Assembly (NCBI RefSeq): GCF_013359815.1
Contig: NZ_JABMCF010000035.1
Coordinates: 248,001-312,000 of the forward strand
DNA length: 64,000 bases
Reading direction: 5' to 3'
DNA from: Curtobacterium flaccumfaciens
GTDB taxonomy: Bacteria > Actinomycetota > Actinomycetes > Actinomycetales > Microbacteriaceae
Part shown: positions 16,142 to 24,491 of the stretch, piece after piece
How the letters are laid out: each line of letters opens with the position of its first letter
How positions within the stretch are numbered: position 1 is the first letter of the stretch
Notes under the pieces: generated by a model
The model's input: the letters and a program-made list of their open reading frames with translations, nothing else
The model's database searches: none
Told to the model about the DNA's origin: nothing
Made by a program: the position numbers and the translations under genes

Positions 16142-16256
16142 GGAAGATCCTCTCCTTCACGTGCAGGGAGGAGCGCCTCCCTGCCGCAACACGGTACGCG
16201 TGGCGCAGCGGTTGCGTTCTGGGCGAACCGGACGCGGGCGTGTCACCGGCCGCGCC

Positions 16257-16262
16257 TACACT
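16257..16262 (+). promoter_or_regulatory. -10 element, likely leaderless
   Basis: TACACT ends exactly 6 bases before GTG 16269; no ribosome site is present. Confidence 0.5.
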
Positions 16263-16268
16263 GCTGCG

Positions 16269-16898
16269 GTGCCTCGCGATCACCACCGTCCCGTCCACTT
16301 CACCGACGCCGAGTTCGCCGCCATCCAGGGCGGTGAGGACCCGGCGCTCGTGAACCGTGTCGCGCACGAGACCGCGAACGCCCTGCTGCACCGCGTGCGC
16401 GAGGACCCGGACCCGGCCGTGGTCGAGCGGCTCGTCACCTACACCGACGTGCACGGCATCGACGCCATCGCGGAGCTGTGGGCGCGGGTCGGTGCGCACA
16501 CCCTGCCGGGGGCGCTCTGGCGGGTGTACCTGGTGCGCATCGTCATCCGGCAGAACCCGGAGGAGATCGCGTACCTGTTCGAGCGGGGCACGGCGCAGAT
16601 CGGCACGATCGACCAGGCGGTCGCGGGTGCCGAGGAACCGACGGGCCCGGCGGAGATCCTCACGCTCGCCGACCGCATCCTGCACGGCCTGTACACGGGC
16701 GACCTCGCGGTGGCGCTCGACCGCGGGGCGTCGTTCTGCCGACTGACCGCCGCCGGCGCGACCGCCGTGGCGGACGAGTCCGACCTGGTGGCGTCCGAGC
16801 GCGCGAGCGAACTCACGACGCGGGCACTCCGCCTGACGGAGCTGGCGGCCGACCTGACCGAGGCGGCGGCGCTCTGGCGCCGCGACAGCCTGGACTGA
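16269..16898 (+). CDS. conserved hypothetical protein (209 aa)
   Basis: Soluble all-helical protein starting VPRDHHRPVHFTDAEFAAIQGG. It has no signal peptide or recognised catalytic motif; helical repeats such as AIAELWARVGAHTLPGALWRVYLVRIVIRQNPEEIAYLFERG dominate. It resembles an actinobacterial hypothetical family that is sometimes misannotated as an RNA polymerase subunit. GTG 16269 is supported by the -10 element spaced 6 bases upstream. Function unknown. Confidence 0.78.
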   Translation: MPRDHHRPVHFTDAEFAAIQGGEDPALVNRVAHETANALLHRVREDPDPAVVERLVTYTDVHGIDAIAELWARVGAHTLPGALWRVYLVRIVIRQNPEEIAYLFERGTAQIGTIDQAVAGAEEPTGPAEILTLADRILHGLYTGDLAVALDRGASFCRLTAAGATAVADESDLVASERASELTTRALRLTELAADLTEAAALWRRDSLD

Positions 16899-16932
16899 GC
16901 GAGCGGCGGGACGGACCCGCACCGGGCCTCCA

Positions 16933-17020
16933 GGCCAGGATCGCGCAGCAACGCGATGCCGCGCACGGCCAGGACCGCGCAGCAGCGCGATGACGCGCCA
17001 GGCCAAGGGCCGCGCAGCAG
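16933..17020. repeat. 34-bp tandem repeat (2.6 copies)
   Basis: GGCCAGGAtCGCGCAGCA-type units start at 16933, 16967 and 17001, an exact 34-base period; the third is cut off at 17020. The stretch follows a half copy of the CACCGGGCCTCCAG element (16919-16932). No coding signal is seen. Confidence 0.6.
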
Positions 17021-17024
17021 AAAA

Positions 17025-17046
17025 CCCGGACGCGACCGCGTCCGGG
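17025..17046 (-). terminator. second terminator of the small RNA
   Basis: A perfect 10-bp stem CCCGGACGCG / CGCGTCCGGG with a 2-base spacer is followed on the minus strand by TTTTC. It backs up the terminator that closes the RNA at 17050. Confidence 0.7.
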
Positions 17047-17049
17047 CAC

Positions 17050-17136
17050 AAAAAGACCGGGCCGCAGAAGCGCCTCTCGGCGCGAGGCCGCTCGAAGCGG
17101 CGAATTTTGGAGCCCGGGGCTTGCTGCGGCCCGGCG
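17050..17136 (-). ncRNA. candidate structured small RNA (~85 nt)
   Basis: On the minus strand a -10 TAGACT (17148-17143) is followed by an RNA whose ends pair as an 11-bp stem, CCGGGCCGCAG with CTGCGGCCCGG, and then TCTTTTT. Inside are three hairpins: AGCCCCGGGCT, GCCGCTTCGAGCGGC (7-bp stem capped by TTCGA) and GCGCCGAGAGGCGC. This gives a compact four-way junction with its own promoter and terminator. The alternative reading as a short ORF (from ATG ~17185) has weak codon bias and no family. It does not match tRNA, 6S, 4.5S, tmRNA or RNase P. Confidence 0.5.
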
Positions 17137-17142
17137 AGACCC

Positions 17143-17148
17143 AGTCTA
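17143..17148 (-). promoter_or_regulatory. -10 of the candidate small RNA
   Basis: TAGACT on the minus strand, identical to the -10 of the genes at 47474 and 50105, lies 7-9 bases before the closing stem. A weak -35 (TCGAGT) is 17 bases upstream. Confidence 0.4.
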
Positions 17149-17306
17149 CGAGACGTCGGCTGATCACTCGACCCTGTTCACTCATGGTGGACAGAACCGG
17201 CCCCGGGCGTGCCCGCGCGCACCCCTGTGCAGGCCCGCCGCGCCCATCCCGCCGAGAAATCCCGACCCCCATCCAATCCACAGCGGGGACCGCACCGAAT
17301 CATCTG

Positions 17307-17389
17307 CGTGACGGACGGAATGCCCGTCACGAAGCGAGAGGCCCGGTGTGACCCGGACCGGCACCGCCGGTCAATTCCCTGTGGGTCAC
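17307..17389 (+). other. hairpin-rich leader of sigK
   Basis: Two stems lie upstream of sigK: CGTGACGG (17307-17314) with CCGTCACG (17324-17331), and GTGACCC (17348-17354) with GGGTCAC (17383-17389) enclosing GACCGGC/GCCGGTC (17356-17372). This could be a structured 5' leader, though no known riboswitch is recognised. Between 17149 and 17306, and from 17390 to 17475, nothing is seen except the ribosome site. Confidence 0.35.
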
Positions 17390-17475
17390 GCCGGCCCCTC
17401 GTCTCGACCGCCCATGCGGAGGCTTCGTGCTACCCGCCTGGTCAACGAAAGCAACCGAGAGGAGGGAAACCTGCA

Positions 17476-18075
17476 ATGCTTGCCCTCGTGGATAGCGACA
17501 CCGAACGCTGGAGCTCGTCAGAGCCAGCTCAGGCATCGCCGGACGACCTCCTCGCCCAGGTCGCCGCCGGTGACCAAGCCGCCTTCGCGGACCTCTACGA
17601 CGCACTCTCCGGTCGGGTCCTCGGTCTGATCACGCGCCTCCTCCGGGACCGCGCGCAGTCGGAAGAGGTCACACAGGAGGTCTTCCTGGAGGTCTGGCAG
17701 CAGGCCACCCGCTTCGACCGGAAGCGTGGGACGGCCGCCAGCTGGGTCCTCACAATGGCCCACCGCCGAGCGGTCGACCGGGTCCGAGCCTCGCAGTCGT
17801 CGCACGACCGCGACACCAAGATCGGCATCCGCGACCTCGAGGCCGGTTTCGACCAGGTCTCCGAGTCCGTGGAGATCCGCATCGAGCACGAGCGCGTCGG
17901 CCGAGCGCTGGCGAAGCTCACCGAGTTCCAGCGGCAGGCCGTGCAACTCGCGTACTACGGCGGCTACTCGCACAGCGAGATGGCCGAACACCTCGGTGTC
18001 CCCATCGGCACCGTCAAGACCCGTCTCCGTGACGGGATGATCCGACTCCGAGACGAGATGGGGGTGACCTCATGA
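17476..18075 (+). CDS. sigK: ECF sigma factor, SigK type
   Basis: Extracytoplasmic-function sigma factor of 199 aa. Region 2 spans AAFADLYDALSGRVLGLITRLLRDRAQSEEVTQEVFLEVWQ with the -10 recognition helix WVLTMAHRRAVDRVR. Region 4 has LTEFQRQAVQLAYYGGYSHSEMAEHLGVPIGTVKTRLRDGMIRLR. ATG 17476 follows GGAGGGAAAC. The stop overlaps the RskA-like anti-sigma gene by 4 bases, as in mycobacterial sigK-rskA. It should be released by proteolysis of the membrane anti-sigma factor under envelope or redox stress. Confidence 0.92.
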   Translation: MLALVDSDTERWSSSEPAQASPDDLLAQVAAGDQAAFADLYDALSGRVLGLITRLLRDRAQSEEVTQEVFLEVWQQATRFDRKRGTAASWVLTMAHRRAVDRVRASQSSHDRDTKIGIRDLEAGFDQVSESVEIRIEHERVGRALAKLTEFQRQAVQLAYYGGYSHSEMAEHLGVPIGTVKTRLRDGMIRLRDEMGVTS

Positions 18076-18947
18076 CCGAACGCCACGACGACCCCGCACT
18101 GATGACGGGTTCCCACGCACTCGACGCGCTGTCCGACGACGAGCGCGCGCTCCTCGAGGACGCCCTCCGGACGTCCCCCGAGCTGCAGGCCGAGAACGAC
18201 TCCCTGCGCGAGACCGCGCTGCAGCTCGCCTACGCCGTCGCACCGATCGAGCCCCCCGCGTCGCTCAAGGCGTCGCTGCTGGCCCGGATCGCGACGACCC
18301 CCCAGGCCGCGCCCCTCGCCGACACGACGGTCGACCAGGCCCCGGTCGCCGAGACCACCTCCGTCCAGGAGGCCCGTCCCGAGCCCGCCAGGCACGTCGC
18401 CTCGGTCGCCGACGGCCCCACCGCCGGTGGCCGGGCTTCCTCCGAGGCTCGCCGCCGCTGGTTCCAGCGTCCGGCGGTCATGCTGACGGCCGCAGCCGCC
18501 GTCGCCGCGGTCTTCTTCGGCGGACTCGGCGTCGGGTCGATCTTCGACCCGAACGGCTCCGGCACCGGCACCACGCAGGCCTCGAGCGGCCTCGACCGCA
18601 TCTACGCCGCGTCCGACTTCCAGCGCACCACGACCAAGGTCGCGGGCGGCGGTTCGGCGACGGTCGTGTGGTCGAACGACCTCGGCAAGTCCGCGGTGAT
18701 CCTCGACGGTGTCGAGCAGGCACCGAAGGGCAAGACGTACGAGCTCTGGTACATCGGCTCCGAGGAGCAGGGCGGCACCATCAAGTCGGCCGGCCTGGTC
18801 GACGGTGCGGCCGACGGCGTGCACTCCGCCGTGCTCAAGGGCGCGATGTCCGAGGGTGCGACGATCGGCATGACGGTCGAGCCCGAGGGCGGTTCCGAGC
18901 AGCCGACCACCTCGCCGATCATGGCGGTCCCCACCACCAGGGCCTGA
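18072..18947 (+). CDS. rskA: anti-sigma-K factor, RskA family
   Basis: Membrane anti-sigma factor of 291 aa. The cytosolic N-terminus has SHALDALSDDERALLEDAL, typical of anti-sigma domains. One membrane helix (AVMLTAAAAVAAVFFGGLGVG, residues ~136-156) and an extracytoplasmic RskA C-terminal domain follow (TVVWSNDLGKSAVILDGVEQAPKGKTYELWYIG). It binds SigK by inference from the overlap (ATGA) and the family. A perfect 20-bp terminator follows. Confidence 0.92.
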   Translation: MTERHDDPALMTGSHALDALSDDERALLEDALRTSPELQAENDSLRETALQLAYAVAPIEPPASLKASLLARIATTPQAAPLADTTVDQAPVAETTSVQEARPEPARHVASVADGPTAGGRASSEARRRWFQRPAVMLTAAAAVAAVFFGGLGVGSIFDPNGSGTGTTQASSGLDRIYAASDFQRTTTKVAGGGSATVVWSNDLGKSAVILDGVEQAPKGKTYELWYIGSEEQGGTIKSAGLVDGAADGVHSAVLKGAMSEGATIGMTVEPEGGSEQPTTSPIMAVPTTRA

Positions 18948-18982
18948 TGCCTCGGGCGGTCCTGCTGGACCGTCACCGACGT

Positions 18983-19026
18983 AGAACGACGAAGCCGCTG
19001 TCCCACGACAGCGGCTTCGTCGTTCT
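18983..19026. terminator. 20-bp perfect terminator
   Basis: AGAACGACGAAGCCGCTGTC (18983-19002) pairs perfectly with 19007-19026 across a CCAC loop. It lies between rskA and the convergent pst operon. Confidence 0.88.
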
Positions 19027-19058
19027 GCGTCCGCACGGCTTTCCGGCGCAACCACGAA

Positions 19059-19095
19059 GGCCCGGTGCGCGTCCGTGGCGGACGTGCACCGGGCC
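19059..19095. terminator. GGCCCGGTGC-family palindrome, copy 1
   Basis: GGCCCGGTGC (19059-19068) and GCACCGGGCC (19086-19095) enclose a second stem CGTCC/GGACG. The element is followed by TCCAG. It lies 36 bases after the pstB stop and is one of several copies in the window at gene ends. Confidence 0.7.
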
Positions 19096-19131
19096 TCCAG
19101 GCCGTCCGTCAGTGCGACGGACGGATGCCGA

Positions 19132-19911
19132 TCAACCGAAGCGGCCCGAGACGTAGTCCTCGGTGGCCTGCACGGACGGGTTCGAGAACATCGTCGCGGT
19201 GTCGTCGAACTCGATGAGCTTGCCGGGGGCGCCGGTACCGGCGATGTTGAAGAACGCCGTCTTGTCGCTGACGCGCGACGCCTGCTGCATGTTGTGGGTC
19301 ACGATCACAATCGTGAACTCCTTCTTGAGCTCCTCGATCAGGTCCTCGATGGCGAGGGTCGAGATCGGGTCGAGGGCCGAGCAGGGCTCGTCCATCAGGA
19401 GCACGTCCGGCTCGACCGCGATCGCGCGGGCGATGCAGAGACGCTGCTGCTGCCCACCGGACAGACCCATGCCGGGCTTGTCGAGGCGGTCCTTGACCTC
19501 GTTCCACAGGTTCGCACCCTGCAGCGAGCGCTCGACGATGTCGTCGGCCTCGGAGCGGGAGACACGCTTGTTGTTGAGCTTCACGCCCGCCAGCACGTTG
19601 TCGCGGATCGACATCGTGGGGAACGGGTTCGGACGCTGGAAGACCATGCCGACCTGACGACGGACGAGCACGGGGTCGACGCCGGCGCCGTACAGGTCGT
19701 CGCCGTCGATCTTGACCGAGCCCTCGACCCATGCGCCGGGGATGACCTCGTGCATGCGGTTCAGGGTGCGGAGGAAGGTGGACTTGCCGCAGCCCGACGG
19801 GCCGATGAAGGCCGTGACGGTGCGGGGCTCGATGGTGATGTCGACACCCTCGACCGCCTTGAACTTCGAGTAGTAGACGTTGAGGCCGTCGACCTCGATG
19901 CGCTTGGACAC
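19132..19911 (-). CDS. pstB: phosphate ABC transporter ATPase
   Basis: PstB powers high-affinity phosphate uptake. The 259-aa protein has Walker [20 protein letters not shown], the PstB signature [15 protein letters not shown], the ABC signature [16 protein letters not shown], Walker [15 protein letters not shown] and the switch histidine VTHNMQQA. The start is GTG 19911. It is the last gene of pstSCAB. Confidence 0.97.
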   Translation of the reverse strand: MSKRIEVDGLNVYYSKFKAVEGVDITIEPRTVTAFIGPSGCGKSTFLRTLNRMHEVIPGAWVEGSVKIDGDDLYGAGVDPVLVRRQVGMVFQRPNPFPTMSIRDNVLAGVKLNNKRVSRSEADDIVERSLQGANLWNEVKDRLDKPGMGLSGGQQQRLCIARAIAVEPDVLLMDEPCSALDPISTLAIEDLIEELKKEFTIVIVTHNMQQASRVSDKTAFFNIAGTGAPGKLIEFDDTATMFSNPSVQATEDYVSGRFG

Positions 19912-19960
19912 GTTGATCCTTCTGGGTGGGTGGTGTCGCTGGTTCCGCGGGGGCGGAGGG

Positions 19961-21046
19961 TCAGCGGCTGAGCTTGGGGGCGAAGAGACGGGTGATGAAC
20001 CGGGCGAGCAGGTTGAGCAGCATCACGATCAGGATGAGCACCAGAGCCGCGGTCCAGGCCCGGTCGACGAACGGCACCGGGTTGGCGCCCTGCTGCGAGT
20101 ACTGCGTGTACGCGTACACCGGCAGGGTCATCATCGGGTCACGGAACAGGTTGTAGTTCATGCTCGCGGTGAAGCCGGCCGTGACGAGCAGCGGGGCGGT
20201 CTCACCGATGACGCGGGCGATCGAGAGCATCACGCCGGTGGTGATGCCGGCGAGGCTGGTGGGGAGCACGACCTTGAGGATCGTGAGGTACTTCGGCACC
20301 CCGAGGGCGTACGAGGCCTCGCGGAGTTCCATCGGGACGATCTTCAGCACCTCTTCGGTGGAGCGCACGACGATCGGGATCATCAGCACCGACAGGGCGA
20401 CGGAGCCGACCAGGCCGAAGCGGGCACCCGGGCCGAGGAACAGCGCGAAGAGCGCGTAGGCGAACAGACCGGCGACGATCGACGGGATGCCCGTCATGAC
20501 GTCGACGAAGAACGTGATGCCCTTCGCCAGTGCGCCGCGACCGTACTCGACCAGGTAGATCGAGGTGAGCAGGCCGATCGGGACCGAGATGAGCGCCGCG
20601 AACAGCGTGATCTCGAGCGTGCCGATCAGGGCGTGGACCGCGCCGCCGCCCTCGGAGATGACCCCGCGCATCGAGTACGAGAAGAAGTTCGCGTCGAAGC
20701 GGGCGACGCCCTTGGCGATGACCGTCCAGAGCAGCGACACCAGCGGCAGGACCGCGATGACGAACGCCGTGATGACGAGCGAGGTGACCAGGCGGTCGAC
20801 CGCCTTGCGGCCACCCTCGACGATGCGCGAGATGACGACGATGAGGACGTCGAACAGGACCGTGCCGAGGAAGATCGCGGCGACGACGTTGAAGTCCTTG
20901 ACGGCGCCGCCCGCGTTGAGCAGGGCGAAGACCAGGACGAGGGCGACCCAGCTGCCGACGAGCAGCAGCCACGGGACCGAGGCGTGCAGCTTGCCGTTGG
21001 CGTAGACGTTGCCGGCGGTGCCGGTCTGACGGAGCGCGAGGGACAT
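19961..21046 (-). CDS. pstA: phosphate ABC transporter permease
   Basis: Permease of 361 aa with a longer N-terminus than E. coli PstA. It has three helices in the first 130 residues ([61 protein letters not shown]), then the permease domain with the EAA loop [26 protein letters not shown]. It lies 13 bases from the pstC stop and 49 from the pstB start. Confidence 0.95.
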   Translation of the reverse strand: MSLALRQTGTAGNVYANGKLHASVPWLLLVGSWVALVLVFALLNAGGAVKDFNVVAAIFLGTVLFDVLIVVISRIVEGGRKAVDRLVTSLVITAFVIAVLPLVSLLWTVIAKGVARFDANFFSYSMRGVISEGGGAVHALIGTLEITLFAALISVPIGLLTSIYLVEYGRGALAKGITFFVDVMTGIPSIVAGLFAYALFALFLGPGARFGLVGSVALSVLMIPIVVRSTEEVLKIVPMELREASYALGVPKYLTILKVVLPTSLAGITTGVMLSIARVIGETAPLLVTAGFTASMNYNLFRDPMMTLPVYAYTQYSQQGANPVPFVDRAWTAALVLILIVMLLNLLARFITRLFAPKLSR

Positions 21047-21059
21047 CGGGTGCGACCTC

Positions 21060-22010
21060 TCAGCTGACTCGGCTGCGGACGATGTACCGCGCGAGCATGT
21101 TGATGACCAGGGTGATGACGAAGAGGATCAGACCCGAGGCGATGAGCGCGTTCAGGGCCGTACCGGATGCCTCGGCGAACTGCAGGGCGATGTTCGCGGC
21201 GATCGTCGAGGGGTTCTGCGACGTCAGCATCTGGAACGTGACGTTCGTCGAGACCGACAGCACCAGCGCGATCGCCATCGTCTCGCCGAGTGCACGACCG
21301 AGGCCGAGCATGATCGCGGAGACGATGCCGGACTTCGCGAACGGCAGGACCGACAGGCGGATCATCTCCCAGCGGGTCGCGCCGAGGGCCAGTGCCGCTT
21401 CCTCGTTGAGGGTCGGCGCCTGCAGGAAGATCTCACGCATGACCGCGGTCATGATCGGGATCGCCATGACGGCGAGGACGATCGACGCGGTCAGGATCGT
21501 GCGACCGGTGCCGGACACCTGGCCGGAGAACAGCGGGAACCAGCCGATGTACTCGTTCAGGAAGACGTAGAACGGCTTCACCAGGGGCGCCAGCACGGCG
21601 ATGCCCCAGAGGCCGTAGACGACCGACGGCACCGCGGCCAGCAGGTCGATCACGTAGCCGAGGACCGGCGCGAGTCGACGCGGCGCGAAGTGCGAGATGA
21701 AGAGGGCGATCCCGAGGGACAGCGGCACGGCGATCACGAGCGCGATGAGCGCGGACCAGACGGTGCCGAAGACCAGGGGGCCGACGAAGTCCCAGAAGTT
21801 CGTGGCCTTGCCCGGCAGCTCGCCGACCTTGGCGGAGAAGGCCGGGATGCTCTGCCAGACGAGGAACGCGGCGACGAGCACGAGCACGAAGAGGATGAGG
21901 CCGCCGGCGATGACCGAGGCGGCGGAGAAGACGCGGTCGCCGACACGGACGACGGGCTTCGGCTTGGTCGGGGTGACGGTGGCCCCTGGCTGGGCCGGTG
22001 CGGTCGTCAT
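21060..22010 (-). CDS. pstC: phosphate ABC transporter permease
   Basis: Permease of 316 aa with an N-terminal cytosolic tail, a first helix AASVIAGGLILFVLVLVAAFLVW, and the conserved permease segment EEAALALGATRWEMIRLSVLPFAKSGIV (EAA loop). It has the expected six helices. It is upstream of pstA in the same operon and is separated from pstS by a strong hairpin. Confidence 0.95.
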   Translation of the reverse strand: MTTAPAQPGATVTPTKPKPVVRVGDRVFSAASVIAGGLILFVLVLVAAFLVWQSIPAFSAKVGELPGKATNFWDFVGPLVFGTVWSALIALVIAVPLSLGIALFISHFAPRRLAPVLGYVIDLLAAVPSVVYGLWGIAVLAPLVKPFYVFLNEYIGWFPLFSGQVSGTGRTILTASIVLAVMAIPIMTAVMREIFLQAPTLNEEAALALGATRWEMIRLSVLPFAKSGIVSAIMLGLGRALGETMAIALVLSVSTNVTFQMLTSQNPSTIAANIALQFAEASGTALNALIASGLILFVITLVINMLARYIVRSRVS

Positions 22011-22091
22011 GGGGTACTCCTGTCGGAGGAACGCCGGGGGAGGCGACGGGTTCTGGGGTGGTGGTGCGCGTCCGGGTGGGGTCCTGGACGG

Positions 22092-22143
22092 CTGAGTGCC
22101 CGGACGCCGGTCGAGTGGGTGGGACCGGCGTCCGGGCGCTCAG
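22092..22143 (-). terminator. attenuator between pstS and pstC
   Basis: GCCCGGACGCCGGTC (22098-22112) pairs perfectly with GACCGGCGTCCGGGC (22123-22137), extended by CTGAG/CTCAG at the base. It sits just after the pstS stop, where partial termination or mRNA protection would make PstS more abundant than PstCAB. Confidence 0.7.
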
Positions 22144-22149
22144 GGGGCC

Positions 22150-23256
22150 TTACTTGATGGAAGCGACCGCGTCCTTGGCCTTCGACGCGAGGTCGGAGGA
22201 GAGGGCGGCCGACTTGGCCTCCTTGGCAGCGGCGTCCTGAGCGGCGCTCGAGACGACGTAGTCGAGGTAGCCCTTCACGAGCTCGGCCTTGTCGGCGTCC
22301 TTGTACTCCTGGCACGCGATGGCGTAGGAGACGAGGACCAGCGGCCAGGCGCCGTCAGCGGTGTCCTTGCGGTCGATGTCGATCGCGAGGTCGTTGTCCT
22401 CACGGCCGGTCGCGATCTTCGAGTCGGCGACGACCTGCGCGGCGCCGTCGGCCGAGATCTCGGTCGCCTTGTCGCCGACCATCAGCTTCGCGCGGTCGAG
22501 GTCGCCCGCACCGGAGTCGTCGATGTAGGTGATGGCGTTGGTGGCGTTGCCCATCGCGGAGGCGACACCGGAGGTGCCCTTCGCGCTGTCACCGACCGAG
22601 TACGGGAAGGTCTGGCTGGGCTCTTCGGTCCAGACGTCAGAAGCGTTCGCGGAGACGTACTCCGAGAAGTTCTGCGTGGTGCCCGAGTCGTCCGAGCGGT
22701 GGACGACCGTGATGTCGGCGTCCGGCAGCTTCGCGTCCTTGTTCAGGTCGGCGATCTCGGAGTCGTCCCACTTGGTGATCTTGCCCGAGAAGATGCCCGC
22801 GATGGTCTTCGCGTCGAGCGTCAGGTCGCTGACGCCGTCGACCTTGTACGCGATGGCGATCGGGGAGATGTAGACGGGGATGTCGATGCCCTTGGTGTCC
22901 GCCTTGCAGGACTCGAACTTGCCCGAGAGCTCCTCGTCCTTCAGCGCGGCGTCGGAGCCGGCGAAGTCCGCGGCACCCGACATGAAGTTCTCGCGGCCTG
23001 CGCCGGAGCCGTCCGGGGTGTAGTTCACGGTGACGCCCGAGGCCTCGTTCTGGAAACCGGCGGCCCAGGTGGCCTGCGCGGTCTGCTGTGCCGACGAGCC
23101 GGAGCCGGTCAGGGTGCCGGAGAGCTTCGAGTAGTCGCTGCCGCTGGTGGAGGAGGACTCGGTGCTGCCCGCGTCCTCGTTCGCCGCGCACGAGGAGAGC
23201 ACGACTGCGCCGGCGATCGCGATTGCTGCGATCGAACCGATTCGCTTGATGTTCAC
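22150..23256 (-). CDS. pstS: phosphate-binding lipoprotein
   Basis: PstS of 368 aa captures phosphate outside the membrane. It has a lipoprotein signal with lipobox VLSSC (C at ~21), a Ser/Thr-rich linker, then the binding domain: LTGSGSSAQQTAQATW, GSGAGRENFMSGAADFAGSD (phosphate-binding loop) and VVHRSDDSGTTQNFSEYV. I start at GTG 23256 (VNIKRIGSIAA), with GAAGGGACC upstream. A PHO box 107 bases upstream indicates RegX3/PhoP control. Confidence 0.95.
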   Translation of the reverse strand: MNIKRIGSIAAIAIAGAVVLSSCAANEDAGSTESSSTSGSDYSKLSGTLTGSGSSAQQTAQATWAAGFQNEASGVTVNYTPDGSGAGRENFMSGAADFAGSDAALKDEELSGKFESCKADTKGIDIPVYISPIAIAYKVDGVSDLTLDAKTIAGIFSGKITKWDDSEIADLNKDAKLPDADITVVHRSDDSGTTQNFSEYVSANASDVWTEEPSQTFPYSVGDSAKGTSGVASAMGNATNAITYIDDSGAGDLDRAKLMVGDKATEISADGAAQVVADSKIATGREDNDLAIDIDRKDTADGAWPLVLVSYAIACQEYKDADKAELVKGYLDYVVSSAAQDAAAKEAKSAALSSDLASKAKDAVASIK

Positions 23257-23362
23257 AGGGGTCCCTTCGGGAATGGAATGCAGTGGGACCACTGCGGTCC
23301 CTGGGCCGGTGCCGACCCGGGAGCGACTGTAGGGACGCGAGGTGACCGCAATCACCCCCGCT

Positions 23363-23380
23363 GGTGAACGGAAGGTGAAC
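23363..23380 (-). promoter_or_regulatory. PHO box upstream of pstS
   Basis: On the minus strand GTTCACC repeats at 23380-23374 and 23369-23363, an 11-base period. This is the classic actinobacterial PHO box bound by PhoP/RegX3. It lies ~107 bases before the pstS start. Confidence 0.75.
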
Positions 23381-23543
23381 GAGGGGTTGTCGACGTCGGG
23401 GCGGCGTGCGCCGCTCCCGCGCAGGGAGCAGGATCGGGGGCATTGTGCGCTCGTTCGGAAGATGCGCACGCATGGTCGCGGACGAGCGGTCGGGAGGCCC
23501 GGATCGCGTTCCCGGGCGCGGCGCGGCCCCGTCGCGTGGCCGG

Positions 23544-24491
23544 TTACGCCGGGATCGTGTTGCGGTGCGTCTCGACCGCGACGAGGGTGTCCCCCGCGAT
23601 GTGCATGACGGAGAAGTCCCCGACCGACAGCATCGCGGCGCGGCGCAGGTCGAAGCGGCCGGAGTCGTCGGCGGTCGCGGTGGCGATCCTGGCGATGATG
23701 TCGGGCAGCACCGGACCGTGCGAGCACAACACGGCGGTCTTGCCCTTGTCGAGCCGGCGCCGGACGACGCCCTTGACGTCGGCGGCGCCGCGGTCGTGGG
23801 CGTCCTGGCTGATGTCGGCGGTGCTCGAGACCCCGAGCTTCGTCGCGGCGGAGAGCGGCTCGACGGTCGCGAGGCACCGCGCCGCCGTGCTGCTCACGAT
23901 CTTCTTCGGGCCGAACGCCGCGACCGGTGCCGCGGCTGCCTTGGCCTGCGAACGGCCGACGGGCAGCAGCGGACGGGTGGCGTCGGGGCCGTCCCAGTCC
24001 GAGCCGGGCACCGTCTTCGCGTGGCGCAGGGTGATCAGGGCGAACGTGCGGTGCTGTCCGGCGGCGGCGCGTTCGGCGAACCGGTCGAGGATCGCGACGT
24101 CCCGCTCGTACGTCAGGCGGTTGCGGGCGTCGTCGATGGTGACCCACTCGAGCGCCGCGACCTCGTGGTTCGGCACGAAGGCACCGGCGCGGGCGTACTC
24201 CTTGGCCGAGACCCGAGCTGCCCAGTAGTGCACGACCTTGTCGCGGCCGTTCGGCAGCACGTACTCGGCGGTGCCGAGTGGTGCGCCGAGGTGGACGCGG
24301 TACCCGGTCTCCTCGTCGATCTCGCGCACGGCGGTCGTCGGGACGGCCTCGCCCGGGTCCACCTTGCCCTTGGGTAAGGAGACGTCCTTGTGGTGGTCGC
24401 GGTGGATGAGCAGCACGAGGGGTGTGCCGTCCTGTTCGCGCCAGACGACCGCACCCGCAGCGACGACGGGGCCCGAGGGACCGCCGCTCAC
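23544..24491 (-). CDS. mutT1: MutT1-like Nudix + histidine phosphatase
   Basis: Two-domain protein of 315 aa. The N-terminal Nudix domain has the box [22 protein letters not shown] (split here: G-x5-E-x7-REUxEExG seen). The C-terminal histidine phosphatase has the catalytic TLRHAKTV and the second histidine in LCSHGPVLP. This architecture is that of mycobacterial MutT1, which hydrolyses 8-oxo-dGTP and diadenosine polyphosphates. GTG 24491 overlaps the ppk stop; the ppk-mutT1 pairing is also found in mycobacteria. Confidence 0.9.
   Translation of the reverse strand: MSGGPSGPVVAAGAVVWREQDGTPLVLLIHRDHHKDVSLPKGKVDPGEAVPTTAVREIDEETGYRVHLGAPLGTAEYVLPNGRDKVVHYWAARVSAKEYARAGAFVPNHEVAALEWVTIDDARNRLTYERDVAILDRFAERAAAGQHRTFALITLRHAKTVPGSDWDGPDATRPLLPVGRSQAKAAAAPVAAFGPKKIVSSTAARCLATVEPLSAATKLGVSSTADISQDAHDRGAADVKGVVRRRLDKGKTAVLCSHGPVLPDIIARIATATADDSGRFDLRRAAMLSVGDFSVMHIAGDTLVAVETHRNTIPA

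Noticed and set aside
16439..17185. Short protein starting MSEQGRVISRR over the candidate small RNA
   Set aside because: Codon use is not biased as in real genes here, and the frame runs through two terminator-like hairpins into repeats. Kept only as an alternative to the RNA.
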